Assembly: GCA_947450405.1 (NCBI GenBank) | Contig: CANFVI010000039.1 | Coordinates: 1-11,597 of the forward strand | Direction: 5' to 3' | Source of the DNA: Flavobacteriales bacterium | GTDB lineage: Bacteria > Bacteroidota > Bacteroidia > NS11-12g > UBA955 | Length of the DNA: 11,597 nucleotides | Shown: one piece after another, positions 7,466-11,597 of the stretch | Position numbering within the stretch: position 1 is the stretch's first letter | Layout of the letters: each line of letters starts with the position of its first letter | Notes under the pieces: generated by a model | Told to the model about the DNA's origin: nothing | The model's input: only the letters and a program-made list of their open reading frames with translations | Databases searched by the model: none | Made by a program: the position numbers and the translations under genes

Positions 7466-8470
7466 TTATTTGAAAGCTGGAACATTCACCACCAAAGAAC
7501 TGCCCACTTTATTTCCTGCGAAATTTTTAATATCAAATTCTCTATATGGATTGAGTTGATCAGCTTCATCTTGTGAAATTAAATTCAACTTCAACAACAA
7601 CTCTTGCGCAACCTGATATTGAGGACCCATTTTACCATCGTCAATTTTGATAGCTATACCCCAATTTTTTTCGGGAATAGACAAACAATAAACGCCATCT
7701 GCGCCAGTTTTACCAACGATCCTTCCATTGGTAACCTTCATCAAATCTGTACAATAACGTTGAGAACCAGCAACCATCTCCGGAAAATTGGTTACGGCGC
7801 TCACAATTTTCTTACAAGCTTCATTTAACTGCTCATTATATTGGTTGCTTATTAAATTTTTGAAAGCTATAGCCTGTTTGTAAATACTCATTCCATAAGT
7901 TGGAGCGCTGCAACCATCAACTGCCAAAAGCAATTCGTCTTCAGCAACTTCATAGAATTGAGCTACATATTTTTTGATTTCTTGTTGTAAAGGATGTGAA
8001 GCAGTTAAATACGATTTGGTATCCTCCGAGTGCGCTTTGCACCAAGCCAAGAATCCCGCATGTTTGCCGCTGCAATTATTGTTCAATTGCGTTGGATTTT
8101 TATCAGCTTTGATTAATGCATACAGGTCTTTTTTTAATGTCGGAGCTTGAGCACCGCATTGAAGGTCAACTTCCCCCAAATTCAAGTTGTCTAAAATTTT
8201 AGAAACCAAGTCTTCATGTATTTTCTCACCATTATGAGAACCACACATGATAGCCAAATCTTCTAATGTTAAATTAAGTTTCTCAAACGCACCAGATACC
8301 AATAAAGGCAAATGCTGAAAATACTTCATTGCCGATCTTGGGTATGCAACTTGATTGATATCTCCAACAGAATAGATGACATTACCATTTTTATCTACCA
8401 CACAAATCACACCACGGTGAAAGCTCTCTAATACTGTGCCACGAATGACTTCTACTAAAATTGGATTCAT
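7466..8470 (-). CDS. L-asparaginase II, Rhizobium etli (class 3) type
   Basis: Hydrolyses asparagine to aspartate and ammonia. This family is unrelated to the E. coli AnsA/AnsB fold. From the ATG at 8470 the protein has 334 residues. It keeps the residues described for the R. etli enzyme: Ser46 and Lys49 (PRSAMKYFQ), Ser78 (MCGSHNGE), Cys133 and Lys136 (NNCSGKHAGF), Cys187 (DGCSAPTYGMS) and Lys254 (VGKTGADGVY), corresponding to its Ser-Lys pairs and zinc site. There is no signal peptide, so it is cytoplasmic. An earlier ATG at 8491 would overlap pyrB by 20 bases and add seven residues (MHNINYK); I prefer 8470, one base after the pyrB stop. Following pyrB directly, it may supply aspartate for pyrimidine synthesis. 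Confidence 0.88.
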   Translation of the reverse strand: MNPILVEVIRGTVLESFHRGVICVVDKNGNVIYSVGDINQVAYPRSAMKYFQHLPLLVSGAFEKLNLTLEDLAIMCGSHNGEKIHEDLVSKILDNLNLGEVDLQCGAQAPTLKKDLYALIKADKNPTQLNNNCSGKHAGFLAWCKAHSEDTKSYLTASHPLQQEIKKYVAQFYEVAEDELLLAVDGCSAPTYGMSIYKQAIAFKNLISNQYNEQLNEACKKIVSAVTNFPEMVAGSQRYCTDLMKVTNGRIVGKTGADGVYCLSIPEKNWGIAIKIDDGKMGPQYQVAQELLLKLNLISQDEADQLNPYREFDIKNFAGNKVGSSLVVNVPAFK

Positions 8471-8471
8471 T

Positions 8472-9398
8472 TTATAATTTATGTTGTGCAAGTAAAAAAA
8501 GCACAGCCATCCTTACAGCTACCCCATTTTCAACTTGTTGAAGAATAATACTTTGATTACTATCTGCCACTTCACTACTAATTTCTACCCCTCTATTAAT
8601 TGGACCTGGGTGCATGATGCAAATTTCTTTATCTAATTTGTTCAATCTGTTCATGTTTAATCCATACAAATTTGTATATTCATTTAATGATGGGAAAAAC
8701 CTTTGATCTTGTCGCTCAAGTTGTATTCTGAGCATATTTGCAACATCACACCATGCAAGCGCTTCGTCTAAGTTATGGGATACTTTAACCCCTAATTGAT
8801 TGATATATTTTGGAATTAGTGTTGCAGGTCCACAAACCATAACCTCGGCACCCAACAATTGAAGGGAGTAAATGTTACTTAAAGCAACACGAGAATGCTT
8901 AATATCGCCAACAATAACAACTTTTTTACCTTCCAATGAACCAAGTCTATTTTTTATAGAAAATGCATCAAGCAAAGCTTGGGTTGGATGTTCATGGGTA
9001 CCATCGCCGGCATTGATTATTTGAGATTTAACATTTTTTGCCAAGAACATGCAAGCGCCTGGAGCAGGATGACGCATCACAATCATGTCAACCTTCATAC
9101 TTAAAATATTGTTTACAGTATCAATTAAAGTTTCGCCTTTTTTTACACTTGATGATGAAGAAGAAAAGTTAATGATATCTGCACCCAATCTTTTCTCTGC
9201 CAATTCAAATGAAACCCTAGTACGGGTTGAGTTTTCGAAAAACAAATTTGCAATTGTAATATCTCTTAATGCAGGAGTTTTTTTAACTGGCGCTTGTAAT
9301 AAATTTAAAAAATTATCGGCAGTATCAAAAATTGTATGGATTTGACTTGCAGTTAATCCCTTAATACCTAATAAATGATTTAATTCTCCTTGATTCAT
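8472..9398 (-). CDS. pyrB: Aspartate carbamoyltransferase, catalytic chain
   Basis: PyrB joins carbamoyl phosphate and aspartate, the first committed step of pyrimidine synthesis. The 308-residue protein has the carbamoyl-phosphate loop STRTR at 57-61 (in FFENSTRTRVSFE), the mobile loop SSSSVKKGET at 81-90, HPTQALLD at 137-144 and the aspartate-side HPGPINRGVEI at 263-273. Its length is normal and no key motif is missing. No regulatory chain gene (pyrI) adjoins it. The start ATG overlaps the pyrR stop by four bases (ATGA), indicating translational coupling. Confidence 0.97.
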   Translation of the reverse strand: MNQGELNHLLGIKGLTASQIHTIFDTADNFLNLLQAPVKKTPALRDITIANLFFENSTRTRVSFELAEKRLGADIINFSSSSSSVKKGETLIDTVNNILSMKVDMIVMRHPAPGACMFLAKNVKSQIINAGDGTHEHPTQALLDAFSIKNRLGSLEGKKVVIVGDIKHSRVALSNIYSLQLLGAEVMVCGPATLIPKYINQLGVKVSHNLDEALAWCDVANMLRIQLERQDQRFFPSLNEYTNLYGLNMNRLNKLDKEICIMHPGPINRGVEISSEVADSNQSIILQQVENGVAVRMAVLFLLAQHKL

Positions 9399-9937
9399 TT
9401 TTTATCTTCTAATAGCCAAACTTGAACATCATTGTTGTTTTCCCACTCAACTTTTACAAAGTCGTTTGTATTTCTTGAGTCAATTGTAACTCCTGTATAA
9501 TCTGGCTTAATAGGCAATTCACGTTGAAATCTTCTATCAACCAAAACCATCAATTCAACACAGTTTGGTCGTCCAAAACTCATAATTGCATCAATTGCTG
9601 CTCTAACACTTCGCCCCGTAAAAAGCACGTCATCAACAATAATGATGTTTTTATTTTCAGTAGAAAAATTGACATTAGAAGGTTTCGGAATGTGAAATCC
9701 ACCTCTGCCAATATCGTCTCTAAAGAATGTATGATCTACTTCACCATAAAGTACATTGGCGCCTAATTTCAAAAGTTCATTGTGAATAGATTTAGCCAAT
9801 AAAACACCCCTAGGTTGTAGTCCAATAACAGCGGTATTTTGATAATCTTTATGGTTTTCAATTATTTGAAGCGCAAATCTTCGAATAATTAAATTCGCCT
9901 TTGTGCTGTTTAATAATATTTTAGGTTCATTTATCAT
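9395..9937 (-). CDS. pyrR: PyrR: pyrimidine operon regulator / uracil phosphoribosyltransferase
   Basis: PyrR is a phosphoribosyltransferase-fold protein that in Bacillus binds pyr mRNA to control attenuation and has uracil phosphoribosyltransferase activity. The 180-residue protein has the PRPP-binding signature IIIVDDVLFTGRS at 98-110, an upstream GLQPRGVLLA at 39-48 and the PyrR-like FGRPNCVELMVLVDRR at 121-136 followed by ELPIKPDYTG. It begins 11 bases inside the EVE-domain gene and its end overlaps pyrB. No leader or intergenic space is present for a standard attenuator in this operon, so its RNA target may lie elsewhere, or it may act mainly as an enzyme here. The family call is secure; the regulatory role is inference. 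Confidence 0.93.
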   Translation of the reverse strand: MINEPKILLNSTKANLIIRRFALQIIENHKDYQNTAVIGLQPRGVLLAKSIHNELLKLGANVLYGEVDHTFFRDDIGRGGFHIPKPSNVNFSTENKNIIIVDDVLFTGRSVRAAIDAIMSFGRPNCVELMVLVDRRFQRELPIKPDYTGVTIDSRNTNDFVKVEWENNNDVQVWLLEDKK

Positions 9938-10337
9938 TCGATAACTGGATTATAATATTGTATTCATCTTCTGTAAGCGCAATTACAGACAATCTAGGCT
10001 GTTTTGATAGTCCCAAAGTATGCAAACGCTCATCGGATTTCATTGTTGCCAAAGATACGGGATTCTTTAATTTTTGTAAAGGCTTAACATCAACAACAAC
10101 CCAAGCGGTTTCAGATGTTGTAGGATCTTGGTAAGCGGGATTCACAATTTCAGCGATTCCAACAACTTCTTTGCCTTCATTGCTATGATAAAATAAACAT
10201 TTATCACCAACACTCATGGCTTGCAAATTATTTCTGGCCTGGTAGTTGCGAACACCATCCCAAAAAGTTTGCTGATCTTTTTCGAATTGAGCCCAACTGT
10301 ATTTAAAAGGCTCGGACTTAATCAGCCAAAATTTCAT
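9927..10337 (-). CDS. EVE-domain protein (THYN1-like)
   Basis: A 136-residue single-domain protein of the EVE family, a PUA-like fold whose members are thought to bind modified bases in DNA or RNA. The family hallmarks are plain: MKFWLIKSEP at the start, FWDGVRNYQARNN at 25-37, MSVGDKCLFYHSNEGKEVVGIAEI at about 41-64 with no gap, and AYQDPT at 68-73. Length is normal for bacterial stand-alone EVE proteins. It is the first gene of the operon EVE-pyrR-pyrB-asparaginase-barrel and overlaps pyrR by 11 bases. Its cellular role and any link with pyrimidine control are unknown. Confidence 0.88.
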   Translation of the reverse strand: MKFWLIKSEPFKYSWAQFEKDQQTFWDGVRNYQARNNLQAMSVGDKCLFYHSNEGKEVVGIAEIVNPAYQDPTTSETAWVVVDVKPLQKLKNPVSLATMKSDERLHTLGLSKQPRLSVIALTEDEYNIIIQLSNDK

Positions 10338-10342
10338 ATCTA

Positions 10343-10350
10343 CAAAGTAA
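10343..10350 (-). promoter_or_regulatory. Possible -7 box of the EVE-pyrR-pyrB operon
   Basis: TTACTTTG at 10350-10343 on the minus strand resembles TAnnTTTG, differing at the second base. It ends five bases before the EVE ATG at 10337, implying an almost leaderless mRNA. A -33 element is not clear. It is the best box in the 116-base gap shared with the divergent XRE/S24 gene. Confidence 0.4.
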
Positions 10351-10388
10351 AAATAAAATACCCAAAAGAAAAAGTTATTTAATAATTA

Positions 10389-10421
10389 TTTGGTAGTTTG
10401 AAAAATAGATTGTTAATTTAC
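10389..10421 (+). promoter_or_regulatory. Weak candidate promoter of the XRE/S24 gene
   Basis: TTTG at 10389-10392 stands 21 bases before TAATTTAC at 10414-10421, which matches only the first part of the TAnnTTTG box. The implied leader is about 27 bases. I see no clear dyad operator in this gap. Confidence 0.25.
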
Positions 10422-10453
10422 ATGCCAAAACATTGCTAAAATAGTTATCAATT

Positions 10454-11272
10454 ATGTATTTAAAAGAAAACATCAAATTACTTAGAAAACGCAGAAAGCG
10501 CAGTCAAGAAGAAGTTTCAGCGAATATCGGGCTTACAAGGTCGGCCTATAATAGCTATGAAAATGGTGTTGCAGAACCCGGAATACAAGTACTACTTAAA
10601 CTTTCTGATTTCTACCAAGTCAATATAGACAAACTCATTAGAATTGATTTATCAACCATTGCCGAAAGCCAATTAGAACAAATGGAACGTGGCTATGATA
10701 TTGATATTACAGGAACTAGATTGCGTATTTTGGCAACCACTGTTACCCCCGATAATGAAGAAAATACCGAATTGGTTCCGGTAAAAGCAAAAGCCGGTTA
10801 TGCAACTGGTTACGCCGATCCAAATTATATTAAGGTTCTACCCGCTTTTAACTTGCCTTTTTTATCTCCCAATAAAAAATACAGATCCTTCCCTATTTCT
10901 GGTGATAGCATGCCTCCTGTTGTTGATGGAGCTTATGTTACCGGAGAATTTTTACAAGATTGGAATATGGTCAGAAATGGCCATCCTTATATTGTCATTA
11001 CCCAAGAAGACGGTATCGTTTTTAAAATCCTTTATAACAGAATTGAAGAAGATGGTTCCTTTCTTTTATGCAGCACAAATACCAATTACAAACCCTATTC
11101 GGTTAAAGTTCAAGACATTCTAGAAATTTGGAAGTTTATCAATTACATCAACCCTAAGTTCGAAGAACCAAAAAATTCAGACGACAATGACCTTGGTCCT
11201 ACCTTGCGATTAATTCAAAAAGAAATTGGATTAATCAAGGATAAAGTTAAAAACATTGAAGATAAAATTTAG
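10454..11272 (+). CDS. XRE-type DNA-binding regulator with LexA-like S24 domain
   Basis: A 272-residue transcription factor. Residues about 5-60 form an XRE helix-turn-helix (IKLLRKRRKRSQEEVS, then LTRSAYNSYENG). A linker follows, then a LexA/CI-like S24 domain at about 105-232. It retains an Ala114-Gly115 bond (VPVKAKAGYATGY), the nucleophile position Ser152 (ISGDSMPP) and Lys191 (IVFKILYN). The spacings of 38 and 39 residues are close to those in LexA, so RecA-stimulated or other self-cleavage is chemically possible. The last 40 residues are charged and probably form a coiled coil (IQKEIGLIKDKVKNIEDKI). It is not LexA itself, because the DNA-binding domain is of XRE type. It lies 72 bases before pdhA on the same strand and is divergent from the pyrimidine operon. 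Targets are unknown; no phage genes are nearby. Confidence 0.85.
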   Translation: MYLKENIKLLRKRRKRSQEEVSANIGLTRSAYNSYENGVAEPGIQVLLKLSDFYQVNIDKLIRIDLSTIAESQLEQMERGYDIDITGTRLRILATTVTPDNEENTELVPVKAKAGYATGYADPNYIKVLPAFNLPFLSPNKKYRSFPISGDSMPPVVDGAYVTGEFLQDWNMVRNGHPYIVITQEDGIVFKILYNRIEEDGSFLLCSTNTNYKPYSVKVQDILEIWKFINYINPKFEEPKNSDDNDLGPTLRLIQKEIGLIKDKVKNIEDKI

Positions 11273-11286
11273 ACAATTTGATTTTG

Positions 11287-11318
11287 TTTGCCGTGGCATT
11301 GAATAAATATTATCTTTG
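11287..11318 (+). promoter_or_regulatory. Predicted promoter of pdhA
   Basis: TTTG at 11287-11290, a 20-base spacer, then TATCTTTG at 11311-11318: both halves fit the Bacteroidetes consensus (TTTG at -33, TAnnTTTG at -7). This is the best promoter in the window. The expected start near 11323 gives a leader of about 22 bases before the ATG at 11345. It shows that pdhA need not depend on read-through from the regulator gene, after which I see no terminator. Confidence 0.75.
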
Positions 11319-11328
11319 CGCTCTAAAT

Positions 11329-11354
11329 TGAAATTCAGAACAGAATGAAATTCA
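11329..11354 (+). repeat. Two copies of the palindrome TGAAATTCA at the pdhA start
   Basis: TGAAATTCA occurs at 11329-11337 and again at 11346-11354. Each copy is a dyad (TGAA, central A, TTCA), and their centres are 17 bases apart. They flank and overlap the pdhA start codon, just downstream of the predicted promoter. The second copy is also coding (Met-Lys-Phe), so chance is possible. It could be an operator. Confidence 0.4.
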
Positions 11355-11597
11355 CGAAAGAACAATACCTATCATGGTACAAAACCATGATGTTGGTGAG
11401 AAGATTTGAAGAAAAATCTGCACAGTTATATGGTCAACAAAAGATCAAAGGATTTTGTCATTTATATATCGGACAAGAGGCTTTGGTTGCAGGAATGATC
11501 ACAGCCACAACGAAAGACGATAAAGTAATTACAGCATATAGAGACCATGGGCATGCATTGGCTATGGGTGTAAGTGCAAATGCTGTTATGGCAGAGC
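11345..11597 (+). CDS. pdhA: Pyruvate dehydrogenase E1 component, alpha subunit, 5' part only
   Basis: The E1 alpha subunit works with E1 beta and thiamine diphosphate to decarboxylate pyruvate, feeding acetyl-CoA into the TCA cycle. Translation from the ATG at 11345 gives 84 residues before the right edge. The family start is clear: YKTMMLVRRFEEKSAQLYGQ, then GFCHLYIGQEALVAGM and VITAYRDHGHALAMG, where the conserved His and the YRDHG stretch lie near the cofactor pocket. Branched-chain 2-oxoacid dehydrogenase E1 alpha is the main alternative, but the RDHGHALAMG form favours pyruvate dehydrogenase. The gene has its own strong promoter. The rest, including the GDG-type thiamine motif, lies outside the window. 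Confidence 0.92.
   Translation, partial: MKFTKEQYLSWYKTMMLVRRFEEKSAQLYGQQKIKGFCHLYIGQEALVAGMITATTKDDKVITAYRDHGHALAMGVSANAVMAE

Noticed and set aside
9085..9766. Plus-strand open frames inside pyrB and pyrR
   Set aside because: Antisense to two certain genes, with no family resemblance.
10338..10453. Operator dyad for autoregulation by the XRE/S24 protein
   Set aside because: I looked for inverted repeats and for TGAAATTCA in this divergent gap and saw no convincing copy.
10800..11123. 107-codon plus-strand frame inside the XRE/S24 gene
   Set aside because: An out-of-frame shadow of the S24 domain; its hydrophobic look comes from the T-rich second codon positions.
11273..11310. Terminator after the XRE/S24 gene
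   Set aside because: No stem followed by a T-run is visible; the stretch is taken up by the pdhA promoter.

Overview
The window reads as a chromosomal piece of an AT-rich member of the Bacteroidetes. Four things point there: TAnnTTTG-type -7 promoter boxes in front of several genes, a secreted protein ending in what looks like a type IX secretion (T9SS) sorting domain, a long multi-membrane-segment form of signal peptidase I with dapB next to it, and a RemB-like outer-membrane barrel. The genus cannot be fixed from this sequence. I see no mobile element, CRISPR array, tRNA or rRNA. No gene-free stretch exceeds about 120 bases.

Layout. 1-1414 (minus): start of a complex I operon, nuoA-nuoB-nuoC, with nuoC running off the left edge. 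1524-2309 (plus): a divergently transcribed secreted protein with one CxxCH haem-c-like motif and a probable T9SS C-terminal domain, closed by a strong terminator that also encodes the last codons of the convergent gene mltG (2344-3363, minus). 3449-5713 (plus): dapB-lepB, a two-gene unit with its own promoter, ending in a long hairpin shared with the convergent operon. 5770-10337 (minus): a tight five-gene operon, transcribed EVE-domain gene, pyrR, pyrB, type-II asparaginase, RemB-like barrel. 10454-11272 (plus): an XRE/S24 regulator with LexA-like self-cleavage residues. 11345 to the right edge (plus): the start of pdhA, the pyruvate dehydrogenase E1 alpha subunit, behind a near-consensus Bacteroidetes promoter.

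How the genes fit together. Most are housekeeping: respiration (nuo), lysine/peptidoglycan precursor synthesis (dapB), cell-wall processing (mltG), protein export (lepB), pyrimidine synthesis (pyrR, pyrB) and entry of carbon into the TCA cycle (pdhA). The most suggestive grouping is pyrR-pyrB-asparaginase, because asparaginase releases aspartate, the co-substrate of PyrB. The genes in that operon overlap or nearly touch and the predicted leader is almost absent, so there is no room for a classic PyrR attenuator. Several promoters place the predicted transcript start within a few bases of the start codon, suggesting leaderless or near-leaderless mRNAs. I found no clearly new multi-gene system. 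The best leads are regulatory: paired TGAAATTCA palindromes at the start of pdhA next to the S24 regulator, and the short leaders.
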